Shown: in pieces, positions 43,740 through 52,745 of the stretch
Numbering within the stretch: the stretch's first letter is position 1
Layout: each line of letters opens with the position of its first letter
Origin: Eutypella sp. D-1
Taxonomy: Eukaryota; Ascomycota; Sordariomycetes; Xylariales; Diatrypaceae
Direction of reading: 5' to 3'
DNA: 64,000 bases
Assembly (NCBI GenBank): GCA_023313575.1
Contig: JAJTTP010000001.1
Coordinates: 5,084,001-5,148,000, forward strand
Translations under genes and position numbers: made by a program
Notes under the pieces: model-generated
What the model was told of the DNA's origin: nothing
Seen by the model: the letters and a program-made list of their open reading frames with translations, nothing else
Database searches by the model: none

Positions 43740-44504
43740 TCACCTACCCGACCGACCCGCGGACGCAGACACGGACCCGCCGATCGAAACGCCGAGGTTA
43801 AAGCTGAAGTTAAACCTAAATCCGGATCCAGAACCGGAGACCTGCCTCTGCGATTGGTCATGCACGACCTGCTGCTTCTCCCCCTGCCCAACAACAGCTT
43901 CGTTTTGGTCTTCGTCATGGTCTTCGGCGGGCGCAAACAGCACGCGCAGCCAGAGACTACAATCCTTGCACCCGACAAGCAAGACGCCGTCGTCCTCGCA
44001 GGCAGCGAGGTCCTCGTCGTCGAAGCTGAACCCGCGCGCGTTCCCGCACCGGCAGGACCGGTGGTACGTCCCTGTGCGCTCGTCGAACGATAGGTCGTCT
44101 AGGTCTACGGTCTCGACGCCCGTGCGGAACGTCCAGGTCGCTGTGCCGGGTTGCGCTTGTTGCGCTTGTTGTTGCTGGTGGGGGTGGGGGTGGGATGATG
44201 ATGAGAGGGCGAGGGACCGGTCGTAGGATCCCCGCCGTCGAGTATCCGATAACACTGCGTACGCCTCCTGGATCTGGTCTACGGTGTAGGTACCCCCAGC
44301 CGAGGACGAGGACGAGGGCGGGGACGAAGACGCCACGTTGCTATTATGGCTGTCGCTCGCGTGCGCCTTGTCCGGGTGGTGCCGCAGCAGCGCGCGGTGG
44401 TACGCCTTCTTGACGACCTGGGCCTGCGACGGCGGCGCCTGGCCTTCCAGGTGCGCGGGCGTCAGGGCCAGGACCTCGTAGTGCGACGCTGTTGGCCGGG
44501 CCAT
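43740..44504 (-). CDS. DPH4: DPH4-type J-domain protein for diphthamide synthesis
   Basis: Single exon of 254 residues from ATG 44504. Residues 1-96 form a J domain beginning HYEVLALTP, with the HPD motif at 43-45 and the helix IQEAYAVLSD; a Ser-rich insert of about 20 residues sits between the helices. A His/Gln linker follows, then the CSL zinc-binding domain: C151 and C153 in SCRCG, C179 and C182 in GCKDCSLWL. DPH4 (yeast Jjj3) is an iron-binding electron carrier that works with the Dph1-Dph2 radical enzyme in the first step of diphthamide formation on eEF2, the target of diphtheria toxin (family knowledge). About 70 residues past the last cysteine pair are an unconserved Ser/Gly/Gln tail; the last third may reflect a missed intron. 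The leader just before the ATG is strongly A/G-rich on the coding strand. Confidence 0.9.
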   Translation of the reverse strand: MARPTASHYEVLALTPAHLEGQAPPSQAQVVKKAYHRALLRHHPDKAHASDSHNSNVASSSPPSSSSSAGGTYTVDQIQEAYAVLSDTRRRGSYDRSLALSSSSHPHPHQQQQAQQAQPGTATWTFRTGVETVDLDDLSFDERTGTYHRSCRCGNARGFSFDDEDLAACEDDGVLLVGCKDCSLWLRVLFAPAEDHDEDQNEAVVGQGEKQQVVHDQSQRQVSGSGSGFRFNFSFNLGVSIGGSVSASAGRSGR

Positions 44505-45370
44505 TTCTTTTTTTTTTCTTTTTTTCCCTTCTTCTTCTCTTTGATGGCTTCCCTTCGGTTTCTTTTTTTTTTCTTTCTTTATGTCTTTCTCTCTCCCTCC
44601 CTCTCTTTCTGTTTTCTTCCTTTGCCTTTATCTTATCGTTTAGGGAAAGGGGGAGGCGGGGCTTATTTATTGTGGGAAAGGGCAGAGCTATTTTGGCGGG
44701 GTTTTTTTTTTTTTTTTTTTTTTGGATTTTGGGGTTTGATGCCATAGGTAGAGCTAGGCTATATAATAGGTAAGTACTTTGACGTCGTGGAGATCCCCTC
44801 GGGGCGACACCAGATATGTAAGTGGCGTCCAGGCTTATGATGACAGAAGCAGCTTTTAGGTTGTGTGACGACACTTATTACGAAGCAAGGATGATGCATT
44901 TACAATGTTTAAAGAAAAAAAAACCGGTTTTACGTGGTCTGCACCAAGGTTTACGGTGGTGTCACGTGACCAGCCCAGAAGCAAAAGGTTACATAGTATG
45001 GTTCGAGATGCTGTTGTCCTACGCTCTGCGCCCTGCCGCGTTCAACATAATGGAATGGTGTTTTCTTCCAAGTTTCTAGGGATGTAGGAGCTGAAAGGGC
45101 GCTTACTTGAGGCGCATGTAAGGCCTCAGCCAGAAGGACTATGGTTAGAGGGCGAGTGCGTTATAGTATATGCCACCCGGAGGAAGCCCGTTGAGCGTCA
45201 CCACAAAAACTAGGGGCACATATTTGAGCGTGGAGTTTTTTCCGCTTTCTTTCTTTCTTTTTTTTGGGCTACTGTTTTGGTTAATGCAAGATGTGTGGAT
45301 CTTGATACATGTATGTTTATACAGGATGTTTGGTTGCCATCGTTTATATATCCCAACCCGATGATCCCGA
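44505..45370. other. DPH4 upstream region and mL59 downstream flank
   Basis: The first 220 bp are the DPH4 leader and promoter on the minus strand, with T-rich (plus-strand) tracts including a 22-base T run at 44702-44723. The rest is 3' flank of mL59, which reads in the same direction. No gene seen. Confidence 0.5.
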
Positions 45371-46156
45371 TCATCGTGGATATTTGTTCCACCTGCTCTT
45401 CCCCGCCTGCAAGAAATTCGTTAGTAAGAGTCTTCTCGTTCAACGTCGTCGACATCGCCGTGCTTATTATGTCTCTCCCGGTTTCGTAGAAGGGACTTAC
45501 CTTGCGCCACTCCCTGACCAGTCTCGGCATCCCCAGCATAGCCGTTCTCCGCTTCTCCATCCTACAGTTCGAAGTCAGTATCATCCTAGTGTTATGTAGA
45601 TATATAGATAGATACACGGGGTAAAGGATATATATGTGTGTGTGTGTGTATCATCATCGACGTACTTTTTAGCGAGCAAGCGCTCGTACAGGTGACCCTT
45701 GACCTTCTGGCCTTCACCGGTACCGCGGACGCGCAGGCCCCAGCGGACGCGGTGGCGGATGCGCTCCTCGGTGCCCTTGTTGGTGAAGGGCAAAAGCTCC
45801 TCGACGCCCGCCTCACGCGCCAACTTCACCAGCTCGGCCTGCCGCCGCAGCGAGTATACGGGGTCCTGCCACTTGCCGGTCACGGGGTGCTTGAAGGGCA
45901 GGAACGGGTTCGTCGGCGTGGGGTTCGCCGTCGGGTTGTTCGGGGATATCGTCGCCGTCGTCGCCGTCTTTCCCTCCAGCGTTATGGGTGCTCTGGCCGT
46001 TTCGGATGGCGACCATTCGCCGGCGGCGGCGGCCGTGTTCGCCCTCGTCTGCTTAGGAAGAATCTGTGTCGGGGGGTATTTGGCGAAGAAACGCTGAAGC
46101 CGGGGGTGTAGGGCCTTTGCCAGCTCGATATATTTCTGTGAGGTTGCCGACGCCAT
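45371..46156 (-). CDS. MRPL25: Mitochondrial large-subunit ribosomal protein mL59 (MRPL25)
   Basis: Three exons: 46156-45666, 45561-45501 and 45406-45371, giving 195 residues. Intron 1 is phase 2 (GTACGT donor, CTGTAG acceptor); intron 2 is phase 0 (GTAAGT donor, ACTAAC branch, TTGCAG acceptor). The N-terminal [21 protein letters not shown], the central [14 protein letters not shown] and [22 protein letters not shown], and the later [27 protein letters not shown] match fungal mL59. Exon 2 gives [20 protein letters not shown] and exon 3 the short basic end [11 protein letters not shown]. It is a fungal-specific component of the 54S mitoribosomal subunit (family knowledge). The coding-strand leader before the ATG is A-rich. 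The gene is divergent from PRP28. Confidence 0.92.
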
Positions 46157-47003
46157 TGTGTTTTTTTTTTTGTTTTTTCTTTTTAATCCCCTCTCTCTTA
46201 CTCTCTCACTCTCTGCGGGTATGCCGCCGCTCTCAAACCACCCGTCCTATTCTCTCTCTCTCTCTCGCTCCCCTCCCTCGAATTCGCAAGAGGGGGAGGG
46301 TATGTGTAGATTCGACACTCGGGTAAGGGGGAGGAAGACGAGGTTGAGAGACAATCAATGGGCTTGAATGGTAGGTAGGTAACTTTCATAGGTAACTTTT
46401 AAGAAAGTGAGGTTCAAAAAAGCGTAGATCGGCTTCTGAAATTTTGGTCTCCTTCTGGGGCCGCCTACTCTAGAACTTTGAAAAAAGTCCCGCTAACTTT
46501 TGGAAAGCTTAGTTAGCTTAGTTGATCCCCAATAGCCAAAGTCGTCAAAGTCGTCGCAAAAGTGGCCTGCATTTACAGGGGTTTAGTGGACTAGTGTCCC
46601 GTCGCTAAATTCTCCGGTTGGTCGAATCCCCTACTGAAGTAAAGATATTATGGGGACTTTCAAGCTGGTAGTTATGTCGGGTCTACTTCTATTCATTCAT
46701 ATTGTCCAAAGGTAAACCTTCAATCTTCAACCTTCAACTTCACCTCCTACAATACTTGGAATAATAAGTTCCACTACTTTACCAGTACTTTACGCGACTT
46801 TCCATCCGCGAACCAAATAATCCCTAAATATTAACCTCTGCATTATCTCAAATACAAGACCTCATCTCAGACCTCATCTCATCCATAACTCTCCCGAGGT
46901 CCTCTGTGAACAATCATCAACTTTCTACCTCGGCTGCAATCGCGCCGCACATCGTCACATCGTCACATCGTCACATCGTCACATCCTCATCCTCGCAACC
47001 ATC
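46157..47003. promoter_or_regulatory. Divergent promoter region between mL59 and PRP28
   Basis: 847 bp between two start codons that face away from each other. The mL59 side is T- and CT-rich on the plus strand. The PRP28 side ends with four perfect tandem CACATCGT units (46948-46979) plus a partial fifth, only 25 bp before the PRP28 ATG and so probably in its 5' UTR. Confidence 0.6.
46948..46985 (+). repeat. Tandem CACATCGT repeat in the PRP28 leader
   Basis: Four exact eight-base units and a partial fifth immediately upstream of the PRP28 start codon. There is no ATG in the repeat, so it does not create upstream starts. Confidence 0.9.
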
Positions 47004-49190
47004 ATGGAAAAGCGCAAACAACCTTTAGACCTCGAGGAAATCCTTCGTAAGAAGAAAGCCCAAGCCGAAGCCGCCTCAAAACCTCGTTTCATACCCAAGG
47101 CCGAAAGGGAGCGCCTTGCTGCAGAGCAGAAGAAGAAGGAAGAGGAAGAGAAACAACGAAAAGCCTCGTCATCGAGACTATCATCATCATCATCCACACC
47201 AAATTCAAACTCAAATTCAAATTCAAGATGGCAAGGCGGCGATAGCAATAATAGGAGAAATGCTGTACCTACCGGCCCTAAGGCTATGCGCCACCCCAAC
47301 GCATACGAAAACGGCGACAGTAATTCTCGGAATGATAGAAACGACAGAAACGACAGGAATGATCGAAGCGATAGAAACGATCGAAATGACCGGAACGATC
47401 GAGGGAGAGGCGGCAAAGGGGGAAAGACCGGCGAGAAGCGCCCAGCACCAGAAGATGCCGAAGCAGCCCTCATTCGCGCGAGGTATATGGGACCCGAGAT
47501 AAACCAGTCGACTTTCTCCGCCAAGAAGAAGCGACAGAGGACGACGGAGAAGAAGTTCAACTTCGAATGGGATCCCGACGAGGACACCAGTCAGGCCTAC
47601 GAGGCCCTATACGGTCAGAAGGCCGAACCCACCTTCTTCGGCCGCGGCAGCCTCGCCGGATTTGACGATAGTATGAAGGAGGAGAATCTGCGCAAGTACG
47701 CCAAGTCCCTGCGCGAACGCGATCCCGAACACGGAGAGGAGAGGGCGCGCCAGCTCCTCGAGATGGCCCAACGCGCCAAGGAGAGGGCCAACCGAAACGG
47801 ACTGGGTTTCCACTGGTCCGAGAAGAAGCTCGAGGACATGCGCGAGCGGGACTGGCGCATTTTCAAGGAGGACTACGGCATCGCCACTAAGGGGGGCCAG
47901 ATCCCCAACCCCATGCGGAACTGGTCCGAGTCCGGTCTGCCTCGCCGGCTCCTCGACATCGTCGCCAAGGTCGGCTACGACGAGCCCTCTCCCATCCAGC
48001 GGGCCGCCATCCCCATCGCCCTCCTCGCCAGAGACCTGATCGGTGTCGCCGTCACCGGTTCCGGAAAAACCGCCGCCTTCCTGTTGCCCCTGCTCGTCTA
48101 CATCTCCGAGCTACCCCCGCTGACCGAGGCCACCAAGAACGACGGCCCCTACGCCCTGATTCTGGCCCCCACGCGTGAGCTGGTACAGCAGATCGAGAAC
48201 GAGGCGCGCAAGTTCGCCGACCCCCTCGGTTTCACCGTCGTCAGCCTCGTCGGCGGCCACGCCCTCGAAGAGCAGGCCTTCGCGCTGCGCAACGGCGCCG
48301 AGATCATCGTGGCGACCCCCGGCCGTCTCGTCGACTGCATCGAGCGCCGGCTGCTGGTGCTGTCGCAGTGCTGCTACATCATCATGGACGAGGCGGACCG
48401 GATGATCGACATGGGGTTCGAGGAGTCGGTCAACAAGATCCTCGACGCGCTGCCGGTGACCAACGAGAAGCCCGACACCGACGAGGCCGAGGACGCGCAG
48501 CTCATGAGCCGCCACCTCGGCGGCAAGGACCGCTACCGCCAGACCATGATGTACACGGCGACGATGCCGCCCGCCGTCGAGAAGATCGCCAAGAAGTACC
48601 TGCGCCGCCCGGCCATCGTGACCATCGGCAACGTCGGCGAGGCCGTCGACACCGTCGAGCAGCGCGTCGAGTTCGTCGCCGGTGAGGACCGCCGCAAGAA
48701 GCGCCTCCAGGAGATCCTGTCCTCGGGCGGCTTCGCGCCCCCGATCATCGTCTTCGTCAACATCAAGCGCAACTGCGACGCCGTCGCCCGCGAGATCAAG
48801 CACATGGGCTTCTCGGCCGTGACGCTGCACGGCAGCAAGACGCAGGAGCAGCGGGAGCAGGCGCTCGCGGCCGTGCGGTCGGGAGCCGCCGAGGTCCTCG
48901 TCGCCACCGATCTCGCCGGCCGCGGCATCGACGTCCCCGACGTCTCCCTCGTCGTCAACTTCAACATGGCCTCCTCCATCGAGTCCTACACCCACCGCAT
49001 CGGCCGCACGGGCCGCGCCGGCAAGACCGGTGTTGCCGTTACTTTCCTCGGTAACGAGGACGCTGACGTCCTCTACGACCTCCGCCAGATGCTCTCCAAG
49101 AGCTCCGTCTCCCGCGTCCCCGAGGAGCTCCGTCGTCACGAGGCCGCCCAGCAGAAGTCCTCTAAGGGCCAGCGCAAGATCGAGCAGTGA
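47004..49190 (+). CDS. PRP28: PRP28 DEAD-box pre-mRNA splicing helicase
   Basis: Single exon of 728 residues. The N-terminal 250 or so are basic/acidic and disordered: the beginning LDLEEILRKKK, a Ser run, and a tandem Arg-Asn-Asp repeat around residues 111-132, then FNFEWDPDEDTSQAYEALY, conserved in Prp28. The helicase core has Q-motif sequence (PRNW-like MRNWSESGLP then SPIQRAAIP), motif I TGSGKT, Ia PTREL, Ib TPGRL, II DEAD, III TAT, IV-V with VFVNIKR and ATDLAGRGIDVP, and VI HRIGRTGRAGKTG. An insert rich in acidic residues (NEKPDTDEAEDAQ) between II and III is typical of Prp28. Prp28 drives exchange of U1 for U6 snRNA at the 5' splice site during spliceosome activation (family knowledge). 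It shows a strong 5'-to-3' rise in GC content. Confidence 0.95.
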   Translation: MEKRKQPLDLEEILRKKKAQAEAASKPRFIPKAERERLAAEQKKKEEEEKQRKASSSRLSSSSSTPNSNSNSNSRWQGGDSNNRRNAVPTGPKAMRHPNAYENGDSNSRNDRNDRNDRNDRSDRNDRNDRNDRGRGGKGGKTGEKRPAPEDAEAALIRARYMGPEINQSTFSAKKKRQRTTEKKFNFEWDPDEDTSQAYEALYGQKAEPTFFGRGSLAGFDDSMKEENLRKYAKSLRERDPEHGEERARQLLEMAQRAKERANRNGLGFHWSEKKLEDMRERDWRIFKEDYGIATKGGQIPNPMRNWSESGLPRRLLDIVAKVGYDEPSPIQRAAIPIALLARDLIGVAVTGSGKTAAFLLPLLVYISELPPLTEATKNDGPYALILAPTRELVQQIENEARKFADPLGFTVVSLVGGHALEEQAFALRNGAEIIVATPGRLVDCIERRLLVLSQCCYIIMDEADRMIDMGFEESVNKILDALPVTNEKPDTDEAEDAQLMSRHLGGKDRYRQTMMYTATMPPAVEKIAKKYLRRPAIVTIGNVGEAVDTVEQRVEFVAGEDRRKKRLQEILSSGGFAPPIIVFVNIKRNCDAVAREIKHMGFSAVTLHGSKTQEQREQALAAVRSGAAEVLVATDLAGRGIDVPDVSLVVNFNMASSIESYTHRIGRTGRAGKTGVAVTFLGNEDADVLYDLRQMLSKSSVSRVPEELRRHEAAQQKSSKGQRKIEQ

Positions 49191-50090
49191 TGTGTGTTGA
49201 GACAAGTTAACAGACAGATAGAAGAGGGGGTTGGGCGGGGGTTGTGTGTGGTGAGGATAATCTATCTATATATGCATCTATCTATCTACAAAACCGACGG
49301 GGTAGTCAAAGAAACTTTTTTTTTCTCGCGAGGCGTAATAAGGTTGGTTAGGTAGCATATAATAAAACTAAATGAACAAGCCAGTTTTTCCCGGCGAAGT
49401 CAGATTTCGTGTCGTGAACTAAATACGATACGATACATCTACTTTCATAATCTCCTAGCCTAGTCTGTTGGAAGTTATACAGGCACACAGATAGATAGAC
49501 AGACAGGCACCTGCATACCATAGTCGATCCAGGAGCTTCCTCCCCTCCCCCCCCCTCTTTCGAGACTCCGATCAGGAGGATGGGAGGGGGATGGATGCGT
49601 GTATTAAGACATATCCGTAGTTATAGTTAACGACTATAGTTAAACATGCAGAAGTGCTAGCCCAAGTCATCCACGTCCAGACAAGAGAGGTTCATCGTTC
49701 AGCAATGATTAGATGCGAGAGTAGGAGGATAGGTCTTGATTTATTTTTATTTTATTTTCCCCTTTCAGCCCAAAGGTTCGATCGTGGCAACATTGTGCCT
49801 TATGCTAACTAGCAAGCACGTGGGTGTATATAAATATATATAGCCCCTCTCATGACCTGCCTCGCGTCTCTTTTTCTCTAACTCCTTTTGATTTTTTTTC
49901 TTCCTTCTCTCCCCTTCCTACCCCTGCCCCGTTCCGTTCACCAGACCGTCTATACTTTTCTCTATACGCGGAAGAGACTTATAAATACCATACGGCTTTT
50001 CTTTTCTTTTTTTTTAACCTCTCCCCCCCTTTTTTTATCATCCTCGTAACCACACCGTGCGAACGCCGCAAGCCCCAGCATACTTACAAT
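49191..50090. other. Intergenic region between convergent PRP28 and aminopeptidase genes
   Basis: Both 3' UTRs lie here. Contains CTAT units near 49261-49286, AGAT/AGAC units near 49490-49505, a C run near 49548-49555 and T/CT-rich sequence at 49890-50040. No gene seen. Confidence 0.5.
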
Positions 50091-52745
50091 TTAGTAGCCA
50101 TTCTCCTTGACCCATTTAGCGACGTCAGCGCCGTCGCGCTCGATCCAGGCGATCTTGCTGCGGATGGCGTCCTTGGTCTGGGCGAGGGGCTGCTCGAAGG
50201 TCTTGGTGTCGATGCCGGCGAAGAATTTGTCGACGCGCTCGAGCTGGTCGGGGCGCGAGAAGCCGCCCGTGCAGACGGAGACCATGGAGGAGAGGATGGG
50301 GGTCTGGCCGCTGAGGCGCTTCTGCACCTCGGGCCACTTCTCCGTGAGCCAGTTGAACAGGGCCTCGATGCCCGCCGCGTGGCCCCGCAGTCCGCTCGCC
50401 GGCATGAACAGGTCCTGGCTCTTGACGTCGCCGCTCAGGATGAGGTCCAGCGTCCGCTGCACCAGCGCCGGGTCCCGCGCCCTACCGAGCGACCGCAGCG
50501 TCGTGTTGCGCTCGTCCCCGCTCGTCGAGGCGTGGTAGAACGCTATCAGCTTGTCGTACTCCTCCGTCCCGCCGTACTTGAGCGCCATGCCGAAGACGCT
50601 GCCGCGGATGTTGGGGTGCACCGCCGTCTTGTCCCCGGCCATGTACTTGTTGAACATGTCCTTGGCCGCGGCGATGATCTTCTCGTCGCCGGCCATGCCG
50701 GCCGCGCCGAATAGCATCGCCTTGAACTGCTGCTCGATGTGGCCGTCTTTGTCCGAGAATTCCCAGCCGAGCTTGTGGGCTCTCTCGCTCACCAGGTCCT
50801 TCACGAATCTCTCTAGGCCATCCTTGATTGACTGGTCCTCGAAGACCCACGCCCCTTGGACGGTTGCGACCCGAGCGATGATCTCGCTCCAGACGACGTA
50901 GGAATCCTCGGTATCGAAGCCCTTCAGCAGATTCAGGACACCGGAAGTCTTCTGGTAGCCCGAGATGGCAAGAGCACCCGCGTCGGCGATCATACCCGCG
51001 CGATCCTCCACCGTCAATAGACCTTGCTTGGCGGCCTGTCCGAGCTTCTCGAGACGGTCCGGCGAGTAAGAGGTCCGATAGATGTTCGTGTGGTTCGCGT
51101 TCAGCTTGAAGAAATCTAGGTCTTTCACCTTGAAGTCATTCTCCCTCTCGCTCAAGGTGAGGTCTGCGTCGATACCATCCTTCGTCCGGAGGCTGAGGAA
51201 GACCGGGAATAATACTTGGTCCTCCTCGGGCTTGGTGTCTCCCGTCCTCAGGAAGCGGTTCTGCTTGACGTGGATCGAGCTTGCATCCTTATTCTCGCTC
51301 ACCTGGACGACAGGGTAGCCCACATTCTTCGTCCAGATGGACATGATTTCCCTCACGGGCTTGCCGCTAGCGTCCGCCAGAGCAGCCCACAGGTCGTCCG
51401 TCTGGGTATTTCCATACGCATGCTTCTTAATGTATCTCCGCACGCCCTCCAGGAAGGTTTCCTCGCCAAGATACGTGGAGATCATGCGAAGAACGCAAGA
51501 TCCCTTGGAATAGGAGATGGCGTCGAAGATCTGGTCTACGTCACTGGCGCGCTTGACAGGAACCTCGATCGGGTGGCTGCTTCGTAAGGAATCTAAACCA
51601 AGGGCACTCTGGAGGTTATCGGTAACATAACTTTCCCAGACCCGCCATTCGGGCCAGAACTCGTTGCAGCTCTGCCAGCTCATAAGAGTTGCGAAGCCTT
51701 CATTAAGCCAAAGACCCTCCCACCAATCCATAGTGACCAGGTTACCGAACCATTGGTGGGCAAGTTCGTGCTGGACGACCTCGGCAACTCTTTCCTTTGT
51801 AGCAGCACCACTGACCTGCTCATCGAGCATCAAATCCACTACACGGTAAGTGATAAGACCCCAGTTTTCCATAGCTCCAGCGGCGAAGTCAGGAATAGCC
51901 ACCATGTCCATTTTAGGCAGAGGATATTCAGCACCAAAGATCTTTTCGTAGTATGCCAGGGTGCGTGCTGCAAGTTCCAAGGAGAAGTGACCATGCTCTA
52001 TATTGGAGCTGGGGGGAGCGTACACCCGCACGGGCACCCGGAAGTTCGTGGTCTCGATATAGTTAAGCTCCCCGACGATGAAGGCGACTAGGTAGGTGGA
52101 CATGAGGGGAGTCGGGTGAAACTTGACGGCCTTTTTGGTAGTCCCGTTCAGCTCTGACGTAACTTGGGTTTCGGAGGCGACGTCCATGTTGCTCAAGCAC
52201 GTTAGGTGTTTGTCAGCAATGAGGGTGACTGTAAAGGTGGCCTTGTGCATAGGCTCGTCAAAGCAAGGGAAGGCCTGACGGCAATCGTTCGCTTCCATCT
52301 GCGTTACGGCCAACACTCCCTCGGATCCATCTGGGTTCTTATATGTTGAGCGGTAGAAACCAGCCATCTGGTCATTGAGCTGACCGGTGAAGTCGATCTC
52401 TAGCTGTGTCTTGCCCTTAGAGATGGGACTCTGAAGCTCGATCTTGGAGACCTGTTTGGACTCATCGTAGGTAATGGCAGAGGAGGAGACAGTGACCTTG
52501 TCACCGGACTTGATGTTGGCGCTACGAATGTCGATCTCGAGGGTATGAAGGGAAATAGATTGAGAATCCTCCATGACGTCAAAGTCTATCAAAACCTTGC
52601 CCCGGAAGGTGAACTTATCGAAGTCCGGCTCCAAAGTGATGTCGTAGTGCCTAGGGATGACATTTGTGGGCAAGAGCTCACGACCCTCGGCGGGATTGGG
52701 GTTGGCACCCCCGAGGTGCTCAACATCACCGGTGAGTCTGCACAT
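50091..52745 (-). CDS. M1-family zinc aminopeptidase (Ape2/Aap1 type)
   Basis: Single exon of 884 residues from ATG 52745. The N-terminal beta domain begins REVLP-like GRELLPTNVIPRHYDITLEP. The catalytic domain has the exopeptidase motif GAMENWG at 290-296, the zinc motif HELAH at 326-330 and the third zinc ligand E349 in LNEGF; YSKGSCVLRM lies further on. The C-terminal half is the armadillo-like ERAP1_C domain, ending KENGY. Length and order match yeast Ape2/Aap1 and mammalian puromycin-sensitive aminopeptidase, which remove N-terminal residues from peptides in the cytosol (family knowledge). The first 15 residues (MCRLTGDVEHLGG) show no clear mitochondrial or secretory signal; yeast Ape2 can use an upstream leader exon, and one cannot be excluded here. 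GC content rises towards the 3' end. Confidence 0.95.
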   Translation of the reverse strand: MCRLTGDVEHLGGANPNPAEGRELLPTNVIPRHYDITLEPDFDKFTFRGKVLIDFDVMEDSQSISLHTLEIDIRSANIKSGDKVTVSSSAITYDESKQVSKIELQSPISKGKTQLEIDFTGQLNDQMAGFYRSTYKNPDGSEGVLAVTQMEANDCRQAFPCFDEPMHKATFTVTLIADKHLTCLSNMDVASETQVTSELNGTTKKAVKFHPTPLMSTYLVAFIVGELNYIETTNFRVPVRVYAPPSSNIEHGHFSLELAARTLAYYEKIFGAEYPLPKMDMVAIPDFAAGAMENWGLITYRVVDLMLDEQVSGAATKERVAEVVQHELAHQWFGNLVTMDWWEGLWLNEGFATLMSWQSCNEFWPEWRVWESYVTDNLQSALGLDSLRSSHPIEVPVKRASDVDQIFDAISYSKGSCVLRMISTYLGEETFLEGVRRYIKKHAYGNTQTDDLWAALADASGKPVREIMSIWTKNVGYPVVQVSENKDASSIHVKQNRFLRTGDTKPEEDQVLFPVFLSLRTKDGIDADLTLSERENDFKVKDLDFFKLNANHTNIYRTSYSPDRLEKLGQAAKQGLLTVEDRAGMIADAGALAISGYQKTSGVLNLLKGFDTEDSYVVWSEIIARVATVQGAWVFEDQSIKDGLERFVKDLVSERAHKLGWEFSDKDGHIEQQFKAMLFGAAGMAGDEKIIAAAKDMFNKYMAGDKTAVHPNIRGSVFGMALKYGGTEEYDKLIAFYHASTSGDERNTTLRSLGRARDPALVQRTLDLILSGDVKSQDLFMPASGLRGHAAGIEALFNWLTEKWPEVQKRLSGQTPILSSMVSVCTGGFSRPDQLERVDKFFAGIDTKTFEQPLAQTKDAIRSKIAWIERDGADVAKWVKENGY

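Noticed and set aside
48111..49205. 364-codon minus-strand open frame inside PRP28
   Set aside because: Long but a shadow: its Asp/Gly/Leu/Val-rich text is the reverse complement of GC-rich helicase codons. The plus strand has all DEAD-box motifs.
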